Assembly: GCF_001713375.1 (NCBI RefSeq)
Contig: NZ_CP016449.1
Location: 2,604,001 to 2,668,000 of the forward strand
Direction of reading: 5' to 3'
Length of the DNA stretch: 64,000 nt
Source of the DNA: Hydrogenophaga sp. RAC07
GTDB taxonomy: Bacteria; Pseudomonadota; Gammaproteobacteria; Burkholderiales; Burkholderiaceae_C
A program made the position numbers and the translations under genes. Of this stretch, positions 46,265 through 56,266 are shown piece after piece (the first letter of the stretch is position 1; the number at the start of each line of letters is the position of its first letter). The notes below the pieces were generated by a model. That model was not told the DNA's origin and searched no databases. It was given only the letters and a program-made list of their open reading frames with translations.

Positions 46265-47967
46265 CACTTCAAGCCTCCGGGCACGGGCAAGCCCAGCCGA
46301 TCGGCGTTGGTGGGCGTGGGCAAGGGTCGGGCGCTCAAGACGGCGTCGATGTAGAGGCGGGGCTGGTAGAGCGCGGCCGCCGTGGCTCGGGTGTAGCGCA
46401 TCACCGCTTCGGCGCGCACGGTGAACAGCACGCACAGGCCAATCAGCAAGGCGATAGGCAGGTACTCCACCACGCGCAGCACCGGGGCCGGCCGGTCCAC
46501 CGGCGCCCAGAAAAAACGCATGCCGGTGCGCGTCAGCGCCAGCAAGGCCAACAGGCCCGAGGTGATGATGGCGCCCATGAGCAACCAGCTCACCGGCGCC
46601 ACGCTGTCCCCGGGCGCGTCCAGCAAGGTGGAGAGCATGGCGAACTTGCCGATGAAGCCGGAGAACGGAGGCAGGCCCGCCAGCAACAGCGTGCATGCGA
46701 TGAAGGCCAGACCCAGCAGCGCGGTGGCGGCGGGAATGGCGCGGCCCACCAGCGGCATTTCGTCCTCGTCGAGGTTGGCGCCTTGCGACAGCTCCAGCTC
46801 GGCCATGGAAAACGGCAGGTGGTCCTCTTCGTCTTCGGGTGCCTGCTGGCGCATGCCTTCCGGTTGCCGCGAGCGGTCCATGAGCTCGGTCAACAGGAAA
46901 AACGCCGCCACCGCAAACGTGGACACGGGCAGGTAGTACAACGCGCTCGCCGTGACCTCGGGCCGCGCGAGCCCGAACACCGCCATGAGCGTGCCCGAAG
47001 AAACAACGACCGCGAACCCCGCCAGGCGCGCCGGGCGCTGCGCCGACATCATGCCGATGGCGCCCAGGGACAGCGTGGCCAGACCGCCCCACAGCAGCCA
47101 CTGGCTGCCGAAGCCGGCCGAGTCGCCAGCGTCGTCGGAAAACAGCAGCGTCGACAGGCGCAGCAACACATACACACCCACCTTGGTGAGCAAGGCAAAC
47201 ACCGCGGCCGATGGCGCGCTGGCGCTTGCGTAGGCCGGCACCAGCCAGAAGTTCAGCGGCCACATGGCCGCCTTGGCGAGAAAGGCCACGCCCAGGATGG
47301 CGCAGCCCGCGTGCAGCAGGGCCCGGTCGGCGTCCGCCACCTCGGACATGCGCGCGGCCAGGTCGGCCATGTTGAGCGTGCCCGAGATGCCGTAGATGAG
47401 CGCCGCACCCACCAGGAACAACGACGACGCGGCGAGGTTGATGGCGATGTAGTGCAAGCCGGCCTTCACGCGCGCCGGCCCGGAGCCGTGCAGCAGCAAA
47501 CCGTAAGACGCGGCGAGCATGACCTCGAAGAACACGAACAGGTTGAACAGGTCGCCGGTGAGGAAGGCACCGTTCAACCCCATGATCTGGATCTGGAACA
47601 GCGGGTGGAAATGTGCGCCCGCCTTGTGCCAGCGCGCCAGTGCGAACAGCAAGGCCATCAAGGCCACCAGCGCGGTCATGACCAGCATCAGGGCCGAGAG
47701 CCGGTCGAGCACGAGCGCGATGCCGTAGGGCGCGTCCCAGTTGGACGGCAGGTAGATGCCGAAGGCACTCGGTTCGTCTTCGGCCTTGACCCAGACCACC
47801 AGCAGCACGGCCACCACCAGGTTGGCGGCGGTGGCCAGCAGGCCCAGCGTGGCCTTGGTGCGGTGGCGGCGTTCGCTCACCAGCATGAGCAGACAGGCCG
47901 CCAGCAACGGCAGCAGCACCGGCGCCACCATGAGGTGCGGCATGAGGGCCTGGGCCAAATCCCTCAT
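46264..47967 (-). CDS. mrpD: Mrp antiporter subunit D (NuoN/M-like)
   Basis: 567-aa polytopic subunit homologous to complex I NuoM/NuoN, part of the proton/cation pathway. Diagnostic stretches: GDLFNLFVFFEVMLAASYGL with the conserved Glu, KAGLHYIAINLAASSLFL, FLAKAAMWPLNFWLVPAYAS with the conserved Lys in TM, and LAGLPPFSGFIGKFAML. A hydrophilic loop of about 45 residues (PEGMRQQAPEDEEDHLPFS) between helices is longer than usual. ATGA overlap with mrpC. Confidence 0.95.
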   Translation of the reverse strand: MRDLAQALMPHLMVAPVLLPLLAACLLMLVSERRHRTKATLGLLATAANLVVAVLLVVWVKAEDEPSAFGIYLPSNWDAPYGIALVLDRLSALMLVMTALVALMALLFALARWHKAGAHFHPLFQIQIMGLNGAFLTGDLFNLFVFFEVMLAASYGLLLHGSGPARVKAGLHYIAINLAASSLFLVGAALIYGISGTLNMADLAARMSEVADADRALLHAGCAILGVAFLAKAAMWPLNFWLVPAYASASAPSAAVFALLTKVGVYVLLRLSTLLFSDDAGDSAGFGSQWLLWGGLATLSLGAIGMMSAQRPARLAGFAVVVSSGTLMAVFGLARPEVTASALYYLPVSTFAVAAFFLLTELMDRSRQPEGMRQQAPEDEEDHLPFSMAELELSQGANLDEDEMPLVGRAIPAATALLGLAFIACTLLLAGLPPFSGFIGKFAMLSTLLDAPGDSVAPVSWLLMGAIITSGLLALLALTRTGMRFFWAPVDRPAPVLRVVEYLPIALLIGLCVLFTVRAEAVMRYTRATAAALYQPRLYIDAVLSARPLPTPTNADRLGLPVPGGLK

Positions 47968-48320
47968 TCACCAACCTCCCGGGCTTTCTCCTCGCCGTCC
48001 ACATGGTCGTTGCCGAAAAATCCCCGCTGCGCCAGCATGACCACCAGGAACAGCGCCGTCATGGCGAAGCCGATGACGATGGCGGTGAGCACCAGTGCTT
48101 GCGGCATCGGATCGTCGTAGAACTCGAAGGTGGGCGGAAAGCCCGCCACCATGATCGGTTCGCTGTCCACCGAGAGCCGGCCCATGCTGAAGATGAACAG
48201 GTTCACGCCATAGCCCAGCAGCGCCAGACCCATGATCACCTGGTAGGTGCGCGGGCGCAGCATCAGCCACACGCCGCAGGTGGTGAGCACACCAATGGCC
48301 ACAGCCAGCACGATTTCCAT
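47964..48320 (-). CDS. mrpC: Mrp antiporter subunit C (NuoK-like)
   Basis: 118 aa, three TM helices, homologous to NuoK: VAIGVLTTCGVWLMLRPRTY, IMGLALLGYGVNLFIFSMGR and PMPQALVLTAIVIGFAMTAL. The conserved PQALVLTAIVI segment identifies the family. ATG 48320 overlaps the mrpA stop (TGATG). Confidence 0.95.
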   Translation of the reverse strand: MEIVLAVAIGVLTTCGVWLMLRPRTYQVIMGLALLGYGVNLFIFSMGRLSVDSEPIMVAGFPPTFEFYDDPMPQALVLTAIVIGFAMTALFLVVMLAQRGFFGNDHVDGEEKAREVGE

Positions 48321-51271
48321 CAAAGGTCTCCCGGGGTTTGTGCGCCGGCACCGCGGGCGTCGGAGCTCACGCGGCGGTGGCCGCGCACCGACTGGTGGCC
48401 CAGTGCCGTGAGGATGAGCAGCGTGGCACCCACCACCAGGGTGAAGACGCCAATGTCGTAAAACAGCGCGCTGGCCACGTAGACCTCGCCGAGCAGCGGC
48501 AGGGTGAGGTGGGCGGTGTGCGTGGTGAGGAAGGGATAGCCGAAAAAGAGCGCGCCCAGGCCGGTGAAGGTTGCCATCAGCAGGCCCGTGGCGATCCAGC
48601 GCACCGGGCGCAAGCTGATGTTGGCCTCGACCCACTGCGTGCCCGAGACGATGTACTGCAGGATGAAGGCGGTGGAGAGCACCAGCCCGGCCACGAAACC
48701 ACCGCCCGGTTCGTTGTGCCCGCGCATGAACAGGTAGACCCCGATCACGGCCGCGATCGGCAGCAGCAGGCGCACCAGCACCGCCGGCACCAGCAAGTAG
48801 CCGTGGGCGGTGTCGGCGGCGGTCTGCGCGTTCACGAGATCGGTCGCCAGGTCGGTGGGCAAGGCGCGCTGCTGCGGGGGCAGGTCCATGCTTTCCCGCG
48901 CTGGCCTGAAGCGGCGCAGCAGCGCGTACACCGTGAGGGCTACGATCCCCAGCACGGCGATTTCACCCAGCGTGTCGAAACCGCGGAAGTCCACCAGCAT
49001 CACGTTGACCACGTTGGTGCCGCCGCCCTCGGGCACGGCGCGCTCCAGGAAGAAGGTGGAGATGCTTTGCGGGAAATCGCGCGTCATCACCGCATACGAC
49101 AGCGCCGCCATGCCGCCACCCGCCAGCAGCGCCACGGCCAGGTCGCGCCCACGCCGCGCACTGGTGCGCAAGCGGATACGCAGCGGCAATCGCCGGTCCA
49201 CCGCTTCGGAACGCTTGGGCAACCAGCGCAGGCCGAGCAGGATGAGCACCGTGGTCACCGCCTCCACCGAGAGCTGGGTCAAGGCCAGGTCGGGTGCGGA
49301 GAACCACGCGAAGGTGACCACCGTCACCAGCCCCGCCACGCTCATGAGCGCCAGCGCCGTGAGCCGGTGGTACTTGGCCTGCCAGGTGGCGCCGATGGCG
49401 CTGCCGATGCCCACCAGCCAGAGCAACGCGAACATGGGCGAGAACGGCAGCACCTTGCGTTCGCCCGCGAGCCAGGTGCCGGCGCCGGCCCCGCGCAGGG
49501 CGACAAACGCCGCCAGCACCGTGACCAGCACCAGCAGCAGCAACTGGGCCTGCAGGCACCGCGTGCCCAACACGCGCTGCAGCCGCCGGCTGGCGGCGGT
49601 GATGAACGCCAAAGTGCCCTCAAACATCCGCTTGCCGCTCACCCGGCCGAGCACCGGCGTGCGCGGGATGCGGCCGGTCTGCAGCGGTCGGCGCAGCAGC
49701 ACAAACAGCCCGATGCCGCCCGCCAGCGCCACGAAACTCATCGCCAGCGGCAGGTTGAAACCGTGCCACACCGCGAGATCAAAAGCGGGCAATGGCCCAC
49801 CCACGACCGGTGTGGCCGCGGTGGACAGGATGGCCTGGATGGACCACTGCGGCAGCACACCCACCAGCAGGCAGGCCAGCACCAGCAGCTCGACCGGCAC
49901 CCGCATCCAGTGCGGTGGCTCGTGCGGTGTGCGCGGCAGCGCGTGGCAGGTATCGGGGCCGAAGAACACGTTGGCGGTGAAGCGCAGCGAATACGCCACG
50001 CTGAACGCACCCGCCACCACCGCGGCCAGCGGCAGCAAGGTGTCGAACCAGGGCGCGGCGTTCACGAAAACCGCCTCGGTGAAGAACATCTCCTTGGAGA
50101 TGAAGCCGTTGAGCAGCGGCACGCCCGCCATGGCCGCGCCCGCCACCAGGGTGAGCGTGGCGGTGATGGGCATGTAGCGCCAGAGGCCGCTCAAGCGGCG
50201 CATGTCGCGCGTGCCGGTTTCGTGGTCGATGATGCCCACGGCCATGAACAGCGAGGCCTTGAAGGTCGCGTGGTTGATGATGTGGAACACCGCTGCCACG
50301 GCGGCCAGCGGGCTGTTCAGACCCAGCAGCGTGGTGATGAGGCCCAGGTGCGAAATGGTCGAGTAGGCGAGCAGGCTCTTGAGGTCTTTCTGGAAGATGG
50401 CCACAAAGCCACCGATCAGCAGGGTGATGAGGCCCGAGCCGGTGACGATCCAGAACCACGCGTCGGTGCCGGCCAGCACCGGCCACAAGCGCGCGAGCAG
50501 AAACACCCCGGCCTTGACCATGGTGGCCGAGTGCAGGTAGGCCGACACCGGGGTGGGTGCGGCCATGGCGTGGGGCAGCCAGAAGTGAAACGGGAACTGC
50601 GCGCTCTTGGTCAAAGCCCCGAGCAGGATCAACACCAGTGCCGTGCTGTACAGCGGATGCGCACGGACCAGGTCGCCCGCGCGCAGCACCACGTCGAGGT
50701 CGTAGCTGCCCACGATGTGGCCCAGCACCAGCACGCCGGCCAGCAGGCACAGGCCACCGGTGCCGGTGACGGTGAGGGCCATGCGCGCGCCGCGGCGCGC
50801 GTCGCTGCGGTGGTGCCAGTAACCGATCAGCAGAAACGAGAACAGGCTGGTGAGCTCCCAGAACAGCACCAGCTGGATCAGGTTGCCCGAGAGCACCACC
50901 CCGCTCATGGAGCCCATGAAGGCCAGCAGCAACGAGAAGAAGCGCGGCACCGGGTCGGTGGGCGACATGTAGTAACGCGCGTACAGCACCACCAGCGCAC
51001 CGATACCCAGCACCAGCATGGAGAACATCCACGCAAAACCGTCCATGCGGAACACGAGGTTCAAGCCCAGCGACGGCAACCACACGATCTCTTCGCGCAC
51101 CACACCGCCGGCGGCCATCTCGGGAAACAGCATCGCGGCCTGCACCGCGCAGATCAGCGCAATGACGCCCGCCAGCGTGGACTCTCTGTTTCGAGCGTCC
51201 GATGGCAGCAGCGCGGCAACGAGGCTGCCCACGAAGGGCAAGAGGACGAGGCTGTAAAGCGGCAGGGTCAT
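48320..51271 (-). CDS. mrpA: Mrp antiporter subunit A fused to B (group 2 / PhaAB type)
   Basis: 983-aa NuoL-like large subunit and first gene of the operon. MrpA part: ARYYMSPTDPVPRFFSLLLA, LFWELTSLFSFLLIGYWHH with conserved Glu, KSAQFPFHFWLPHAMAAPTP, STISHLGLITTLLGLN and INHATFKASLFMAVGIIDHE. From about residue 800 the MrpB part follows: LRLLLPIAAVIGVYLFMRGH then NEPGGGFVAGLVLSTAFI. A-B fusion without a separate mrpB gene defines group 2 Mrp systems (as in Sinorhizobium Pha). Such systems exchange Na+ or K+ for H+ and aid alkali and salt tolerance. The ion specificity cannot be read from sequence. Confidence 0.95.
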   Translation of the reverse strand: MTLPLYSLVLLPFVGSLVAALLPSDARNRESTLAGVIALICAVQAAMLFPEMAAGGVVREEIVWLPSLGLNLVFRMDGFAWMFSMLVLGIGALVVLYARYYMSPTDPVPRFFSLLLAFMGSMSGVVLSGNLIQLVLFWELTSLFSFLLIGYWHHRSDARRGARMALTVTGTGGLCLLAGVLVLGHIVGSYDLDVVLRAGDLVRAHPLYSTALVLILLGALTKSAQFPFHFWLPHAMAAPTPVSAYLHSATMVKAGVFLLARLWPVLAGTDAWFWIVTGSGLITLLIGGFVAIFQKDLKSLLAYSTISHLGLITTLLGLNSPLAAVAAVFHIINHATFKASLFMAVGIIDHETGTRDMRRLSGLWRYMPITATLTLVAGAAMAGVPLLNGFISKEMFFTEAVFVNAAPWFDTLLPLAAVVAGAFSVAYSLRFTANVFFGPDTCHALPRTPHEPPHWMRVPVELLVLACLLVGVLPQWSIQAILSTAATPVVGGPLPAFDLAVWHGFNLPLAMSFVALAGGIGLFVLLRRPLQTGRIPRTPVLGRVSGKRMFEGTLAFITAASRRLQRVLGTRCLQAQLLLLVLVTVLAAFVALRGAGAGTWLAGERKVLPFSPMFALLWLVGIGSAIGATWQAKYHRLTALALMSVAGLVTVVTFAWFSAPDLALTQLSVEAVTTVLILLGLRWLPKRSEAVDRRLPLRIRLRTSARRGRDLAVALLAGGGMAALSYAVMTRDFPQSISTFFLERAVPEGGGTNVVNVMLVDFRGFDTLGEIAVLGIVALTVYALLRRFRPARESMDLPPQQRALPTDLATDLVNAQTAADTAHGYLLVPAVLVRLLLPIAAVIGVYLFMRGHNEPGGGFVAGLVLSTAFILQYIVSGTQWVEANISLRPVRWIATGLLMATFTGLGALFFGYPFLTTHTAHLTLPLLGEVYVASALFYDIGVFTLVVGATLLILTALGHQSVRGHRRVSSDARGAGAQTPGDL

Positions 51272-51324
51272 GTGGCTTTGAGTCTATCGGCAGCACATGG
51301 CAGGGAAGAGGACCAGGCAGGGGC

Positions 51325-51350
51325 AAAAAAAAGCGGCCCGCAGGCCGCTT
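51325..51350 (-). terminator. Rho-independent terminator after acnB
   Basis: AAGCGGCC at 51331-51338 and GGCCGCTT at 51343-51350 with loop CGCA; on the minus strand the stem is followed by a run of eight T. It separates acnB from the mrp operon on the same strand. Confidence 0.92.
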
Positions 51351-51370
51351 CTTCAAAGAGTGACGGCGGC

Positions 51371-53974
51371 TCAGGCAGTGACACCTTTGGCCGCGTCGGC
51401 GTATTCCGAGATCTGGTCGAAGTTCAGGTACTTGTAGATCTGGCTGCCGTCCTTGTTGATCACGCCCATGTCGGCCTGGTACTCGGCCACGGTCGGAATG
51501 CGACCCAGCTTCGAAGCGATGGCCGCGAGCTCGGCCGAGGCCAGGTACACGTTGGTGTTCTTGCCCAGGCGGTTGGGGAAGTTGCGCGTGGAGGTGGACA
51601 CCACGGTGGCGCCCTCGCGCACCTGCGCCTGGTTGCCCATGCACAGCGAGCAGCCCGGCATTTCGGTGCGCGCACCGGCCGTGCCGAACACGCCGTAGTG
51701 GCCTTCCTTGGTCAGCTCGGCCGCGTCCATCTTGGTGGGTGGCGCAATCCACAGCTTCACCGGAATGTCGCGCTTGCCTTCGAGCAGCTTGGAAGCCGCG
51801 CGGAAGTGACCGATGTTGGTCATGCACGAACCGATGAACACCTCGTCGATCTTGGCGCCGGCCACGTCGCTCAGCAGCTTGGCGTCGTCCGGATCGTTCG
51901 GGCAGCACAGCACGGGCTCGGTGAGTTCGGCCAGGTCGATCTCGATCACGGCGGCGTACTCGGCGTCCTTGTCGGCTTCGAGCAGGCTGGGGTTGGCCAG
52001 CCAGGCTTCAACCTTTTCGATGCGGCGCGCCAGCGTGCGGGCGTCGGCGTAACCATCGGCGATCATGTTCTTCATCAGCACCACGTTGCTGGTGAGGTAT
52101 TCCTTGATCGGCTCGGGGTTGAGCTTCACGGTGCAGCCGGCGGCCGAACGTTCTGCCGACGCGTCGGAGAGTTCAAACGCCTGCTCCACCTTCAGATCGG
52201 GCAGACCTTCGATTTCCAGGATGCGGCCGGAGAACACGTTCTTCTTGCCGGCCTTGGCCACGGTCAGCAAACCGGCGCGGATGGCGTACAGCGGGATCGC
52301 GTGCACCAGATCGCGCAGCGTGATGCCGGGCTGCATCTGGCCCTTGAAGCGCACCAGCACGGATTCGGGCATGTCCAGCGGCATCACGCCGGTGGCAGCG
52401 CCAAACGCCACCAGGCCCGAGCCGGCAGGGAAGCTGATGCCGATGGGGAAACGGGTGTGCGAATCGCCACCGGTGCCCACGGTGTCGGGCAGCAGCAGGC
52501 GGTTGAGCCAGCTGTGGATCACGCCGTCACCCGGACGCAGGGCAACGCCTCCGCGGTTGCTGATGAAAGCGGGCAACTCGCGGTGCGTCTTCACGTCCAC
52601 CGGTTTGGGATACGCCGCGGTGTGGCAGAAAGACTGCATCACGAGGTCGGCGGAAAAACCCAGGCAGGCCAGGTCTTTCAGTTCGTCGCGCGTCATGGGG
52701 CCTGTGGTGTCCTGGCTGCCCACGGTGGTCATGCGCGGCTCGCAGTAGGTGCCGGGGCGCACGCCGTGGCCTTCGGGCAAACCGACCGCGCGGCCCACCA
52801 TCTTTTGCGCCAGCGTGAAGCCGGCCTTGGTCGCCACGGGCGTGGTCGGCAGGCGGAACAGCGTGGACGCCGGCAGACCCAGGAACTCACGCGCCTTGGC
52901 GGTGAGCGAGCGGCCGATGATCAGGTTGATGCGGCCGCCGGCGCGCACTTCGTCGAACAGCACATCGCTCTTGAGCTTGAACTCGACCACGGTCTCGCCG
53001 TTGCGCACGATCTTGCCGTCGTAGGGCATCACGTCGACGACATCGCCCATCTCGAGTTTGGACACGTCCACCTCGATCGGCAGCGAGCCCGAATCTTCCT
53101 GCGTGTTGAAGAAGATGGGCGCGATCTTGCCGCCCAGCGTCACGCCACCAAAGCGCTTGTTGGGCACGAAGGGGATGTCTTGACCGGTGGCCCAGATCAC
53201 CGAGTTCGTGGCCGACTTGCGGCTGGAGCCGGTGCCCACCACGTCGCCCACGTAGGCCACCAGGTGGCCCTTTTTCTTCAGGTCCTCAATGAACTGCATC
53301 GGGCCGCGCTTGCCGTCTTCTTCGGGCTTGAAGGCCGCACCTTCGCGCGTGTTCTTCAGCATGGCCAGGTAGTGCAGCGGAATGTCGGGGCGGCTCCAGG
53401 CGTCGGGCGCGGGCGACAAGTCGTCGGTGTTGGTCTCACCGGGCACCTTGAACACGGTCACGGTGATCGACTTCGGTACTTCAGGGCGCGTGGTGAACCA
53501 CTCTGCATTGGCCCAGCTTTCGATCACTTCCTTCGCCTTGGCGTTGCCGGCTTTGGCCTTGGCCGCCACGTCGTTGAAGAAGTCGAACATCAGGAGCGTC
53601 TTCTTAAGACCTTCGGCCGCCACCGCCGCCACGTCTTCCTGGTCGAGCAGATCGATCAGCGGGTGCACGTTGTAGCCACCCACCATGGTGCCCAGCAGTT
53701 CGGTGGCCTTGGCCTTGGAAACCAGACCCACGGCGATGTCGCCGTGCGCCACGGCCGCGAGAAAGCTGGCCTTGACCTTGGCAGCATCGTCCACGCCGGG
53801 TGGCACGCGGTGCGTGAGCAGGTCCATCAGGAACGCGTCTTCACCGGCCGGCGGCGCCTTCACCAGTTCGATCAGGTCGGCGACCTGCTTTGCGTCGAGG
53901 GGCAGCGGCGGGATGCCCAGGGCCGCGCGTTCGGCGATGTGGGCGCGGTAGTCGGTGAGGAAGGTGTTGGACAT
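51371..53974 (-). CDS. acnB: Bifunctional aconitate hydratase 2 / 2-methylisocitrate dehydratase AcnB
   Basis: 867-aa aconitase B, matching the usual 865. N-terminal HEAT-like domain, swivel domain ([20 protein letters not shown]) placed before the catalytic domains as is typical of AcnB, and [4Fe-4S] ligands C717 (GSCMTNIGH), C775 and C778 (GCSLCMGNQ). This is the main vegetative aconitase in many proteobacteria and can also dehydrate 2-methylcitrate products. It is the last gene of the mdh / CitE-like / acnB run. Confidence 0.97.
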   Translation of the reverse strand: MSNTFLTDYRAHIAERAALGIPPLPLDAKQVADLIELVKAPPAGEDAFLMDLLTHRVPPGVDDAAKVKASFLAAVAHGDIAVGLVSKAKATELLGTMVGGYNVHPLIDLLDQEDVAAVAAEGLKKTLLMFDFFNDVAAKAKAGNAKAKEVIESWANAEWFTTRPEVPKSITVTVFKVPGETNTDDLSPAPDAWSRPDIPLHYLAMLKNTREGAAFKPEEDGKRGPMQFIEDLKKKGHLVAYVGDVVGTGSSRKSATNSVIWATGQDIPFVPNKRFGGVTLGGKIAPIFFNTQEDSGSLPIEVDVSKLEMGDVVDVMPYDGKIVRNGETVVEFKLKSDVLFDEVRAGGRINLIIGRSLTAKAREFLGLPASTLFRLPTTPVATKAGFTLAQKMVGRAVGLPEGHGVRPGTYCEPRMTTVGSQDTTGPMTRDELKDLACLGFSADLVMQSFCHTAAYPKPVDVKTHRELPAFISNRGGVALRPGDGVIHSWLNRLLLPDTVGTGGDSHTRFPIGISFPAGSGLVAFGAATGVMPLDMPESVLVRFKGQMQPGITLRDLVHAIPLYAIRAGLLTVAKAGKKNVFSGRILEIEGLPDLKVEQAFELSDASAERSAAGCTVKLNPEPIKEYLTSNVVLMKNMIADGYADARTLARRIEKVEAWLANPSLLEADKDAEYAAVIEIDLAELTEPVLCCPNDPDDAKLLSDVAGAKIDEVFIGSCMTNIGHFRAASKLLEGKRDIPVKLWIAPPTKMDAAELTKEGHYGVFGTAGARTEMPGCSLCMGNQAQVREGATVVSTSTRNFPNRLGKNTNVYLASAELAAIASKLGRIPTVAEYQADMGVINKDGSQIYKYLNFDQISEYADAAKGVTA

Positions 53975-54039
53975 GGCGTTCTCCAGTGGGAAAGGGTGTT
54001 CGTGGGATCAGATAACAGTTGGGGCGGGGGCGAACAAGC

Positions 54040-55044
54040 TCAATGCCGCGCAGCAACGGGCTCGTTGAAAAACGGCTGCATGGCTTCGGGCAGCGGCAGA
54101 CCGGTGTGGTGCGCGCGCTCCAGCACCTGCCAGTAGTAGCGGTAGCTCGCGCGGTCGTGCAGACGGCCTTCGAACTGCACCGGCGCCCACTCGGCGGCCA
54201 TGGCGTGTTCGATCAGGGCCGCGGCTGTGTCCACCTCACTCGCCGAGGGTGCAAAAGCCGCCAGGATGGGGCGGATCTGGTCGGGGTGGATGCTCCACAT
54301 GCGGGTGTAACCGAGTTCGCGTGCTGCAGTGCGTGCGGCGGTCTCCAGCACGGACAGGTCCTTGAACTCGGTCACCACACAATGCGAAGGCACCTTGCCG
54401 TGCGCGTGGCAGGCTGACGCAATGGCCAGCTTGGCGCGCAGCACCAACGGGTGGCTGAACTGGCCAGACACGCTCATGCCGTCGGCGGGGATGGACCCAC
54501 CGTGCGCCGAAACGAAGTCCATCAGGCCAAAGCTCAGGCTTTGCACGCGGGGGTGGGCGGCGATGTCGAAGGCGCGGTGCACGGCGGCGGGCGATTCGAT
54601 GAGCACGTGCAACGGCAGCGCCGATGCACCTGCAGCGTCGAGCGCGGACACAGCGCGTTGCACATCGGCCACCGACTCGACCTTGGGCACCATCAGGTGC
54701 GCAAGACGGTGACCGGCATGGCCGGCGACGGTGGTCACGTCGGCGTCGAACGCCGGGTGGTCCACCGGGTGCACACGAACGGCCACACGCGCCTGGGCCG
54801 CGGCGGCCAAGGCCAGTTCGGTGACGAGCAAGGCGTGTTCGCCCTCCCCACCCACCGGCGCACCGTCTTCGCAGTCCAGCGTCACGTCAAAGACGCAGGT
54901 GCCGAACTCCTCGGCCATCTCGGCCTGCAGCGCCAGGCTTTTTTTCATCCGCGCTTCCACCCCGCTGTAGTGGTCACAGACCGGCAGCGCGAACGCGCCG
55001 GCCTGAGCGCCCAGCAGGATGTGTCTCGGATGGATGGAGGCCAA
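54040..55044 (-). CDS. HpcH/HpaI aldolase / citrate lyase beta (CitE-like) family protein
   Basis: 334 aa. CitE-like TIM barrel: [37 protein letters not shown] with acidic metal-site residues, [13 protein letters not shown] with the conserved Glu, [14 protein letters not shown] and [14 protein letters not shown]. These enzymes act on CoA esters such as citramalyl- or malyl-CoA. No ATG begins the conserved N-terminus, so TTG 55044 is taken as start; ATG at residue 33 would delete the conserved CDHY motif. It lies 18 bases after mdh and 65 before acnB. Conserved in this place in Burkholderiales; the physiological substrate is unknown. Confidence 0.88.
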   Translation of the reverse strand: MASIHPRHILLGAQAGAFALPVCDHYSGVEARMKKSLALQAEMAEEFGTCVFDVTLDCEDGAPVGGEGEHALLVTELALAAAAQARVAVRVHPVDHPAFDADVTTVAGHAGHRLAHLMVPKVESVADVQRAVSALDAAGASALPLHVLIESPAAVHRAFDIAAHPRVQSLSFGLMDFVSAHGGSIPADGMSVSGQFSHPLVLRAKLAIASACHAHGKVPSHCVVTEFKDLSVLETAARTAARELGYTRMWSIHPDQIRPILAAFAPSASEVDTAAALIEHAMAAEWAPVQFEGRLHDRASYRYYWQVLERAHHTGLPLPEAMQPFFNEPVAARH

Positions 55045-55062
55045 GGCGCGGTTACCAGCGGG

Positions 55063-56049
55063 TTACAGCAGGTGCTTCACGCCGTCTTGTTCGCCTTGCA
55101 GCTCGGCCAGGGTCTTGTTGATGCATTCCTGCGAGAAGGCATCGATCTCCAGGCCTTCGACCACCTTGTACTCACCGTTTTCACAGGTGACGGGGAAGCC
55201 GAACATCATGTCCTTCGGAATGCCGTACCAGCCTTGCGAAGGAATGCCCATCGTGACCCACTCGCCCTTCGTGCCCAGCGCCCAGTCGCGCATGTGGTCG
55301 ATGGCGGCGTTGGCGGCCGAAGCTGCGGAGGACAGGCCTCGCGCTTCGATGATGGCGGCGCCACGCTTGCCCACGGTGGGCAGGAACACGTCCTTGTTCC
55401 AGACCTGGTCGTTGATCATGTCCTTGACCGAAGCGCCATCGATGGTGGCGAAGCGGTAGTCGGCGTACATGGTGGGCGAGTGGTTGCCCCACACGGCCAG
55501 CTTCTTGATGCTGGCGACCGGCTTGCCGGTCTTGGCGGCGATTTGCGAAGCGGCGCGGTTGTGGTCCAGGCGCAGCATGGCGGTGAAATTGCCCGGCTTG
55601 AGATCGGGCGCGCTCTTCATGGCAATGTAGGCGTTGGTGTTGGCGGGGTTGCCGACCACCAGCACCTTGACGTTGCGCGAAGCCACGGCGTTGAGGGCCT
55701 TGCCCTGCGCGGTGAAGATGGCGCCGTTGATGGCCAGCAACTCGGCGCGTTCCATGCCGGGGCCACGCGGACGCGAGCCGACCAGCAGCGCGTAGTCGGT
55801 GTCCTTGAACGCGGTCATCGGGTCGCTGTGGGCTTCCATGCCGGCGAGCAACGGGAAGGCGCAATCGTCGATTTCCATCATCACGCCCTTGAGGGCCTTC
55901 TGGGCTTTCTCGTCCGGGATTTCCAGCAGCTGCAGGATCACGGGCTGGTCTTTGCCCAGCATTTCGCCGGAAGCGATGCGAAACAGCAGGGCGTAACCGA
56001 TCTGGCCAGCGGCGCCGGTGACGGCAACACGAACGGGCTTCTTTTGCAT
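55063..56049 (-). CDS. mdh: Malate dehydrogenase
   Basis: 328-aa NAD-dependent malate dehydrogenase. NAD-binding [15 protein letters not shown] at 11-25, substrate Arg motif [30 protein letters not shown], and catalytic His in [12 protein letters not shown] near 188. This is the cytosolic-type MDH subgroup used by Burkholderiales in the TCA cycle. ATG 56049 is the only start compatible with the nucleotide-binding strand. A sigma-70 promoter lies at 56169-56198. Confidence 0.97.
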   Translation of the reverse strand: MQKKPVRVAVTGAAGQIGYALLFRIASGEMLGKDQPVILQLLEIPDEKAQKALKGVMMEIDDCAFPLLAGMEAHSDPMTAFKDTDYALLVGSRPRGPGMERAELLAINGAIFTAQGKALNAVASRNVKVLVVGNPANTNAYIAMKSAPDLKPGNFTAMLRLDHNRAASQIAAKTGKPVASIKKLAVWGNHSPTMYADYRFATIDGASVKDMINDQVWNKDVFLPTVGKRGAAIIEARGLSSAASAANAAIDHMRDWALGTKGEWVTMGIPSQGWYGIPKDMMFGFPVTCENGEYKVVEGLEIDAFSQECINKTLAELQGEQDGVKHLL

Positions 56050-56168
56050 GGTGAGAACTCCAGAATGAGACGAGAGGAAGGGGATGGGGTTGGGGAGCGA
56101 ACACCCCGAGACAAAGGCGGCAGAAGCGGGCCAAAGGCGCACCGCTGGTGGGTCCAGGTCAGCCCGGG

Positions 56169-56198
56169 AGTGTACCCTCGCAAACCCTGATACGTCAA
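56169..56198 (-). promoter_or_regulatory. Candidate sigma-70 promoter of mdh
   Basis: On the minus strand TTGACG (56193-56198) and TACACT (56169-56174) are separated by 18 bases. This would start transcription near 56162, about 113 bases before the mdh ATG. Confidence 0.6.
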
Positions 56199-56199
56199 T

Positions 56200-56227
56200 T
56201 TGTCTTATGTCTTATATAAGATATGAT
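56200..56227 (+). promoter_or_regulatory. Candidate sigma-70 promoter of gntR
   Basis: TTGTCT (56200-56205) and TATGAT (56222-56227) with a 16-base spacer. The palindrome at 56210-56221 fills most of the spacer, the usual arrangement for an autorepressed promoter. Confidence 0.6.
56210..56221. promoter_or_regulatory. Candidate GntR operator (palindrome)
   Basis: TCTTATATAAGA, perfect 12-bp palindrome. A third half-site (GTCTTAT at 56202-56208) lies one step upstream as a direct repeat. It sits between the -35 and -10 of gntR and just upstream of the mdh -35, so one bound dimer could affect both directions. Confidence 0.6.
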
Positions 56228-56266
56228 TCGACGTTCGTGCGCCGCCTGCGGACGCATTCAAACACC

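Noticed and set aside
48338..54136. Very long plus-strand open frame (about 1930 codons) opposite mrp and acnB
   Set aside because: His/Arg/Gln/Gly-rich composition typical of the antisense of GC-rich genes; the minus strand encodes clear Mrp and aconitase proteins.
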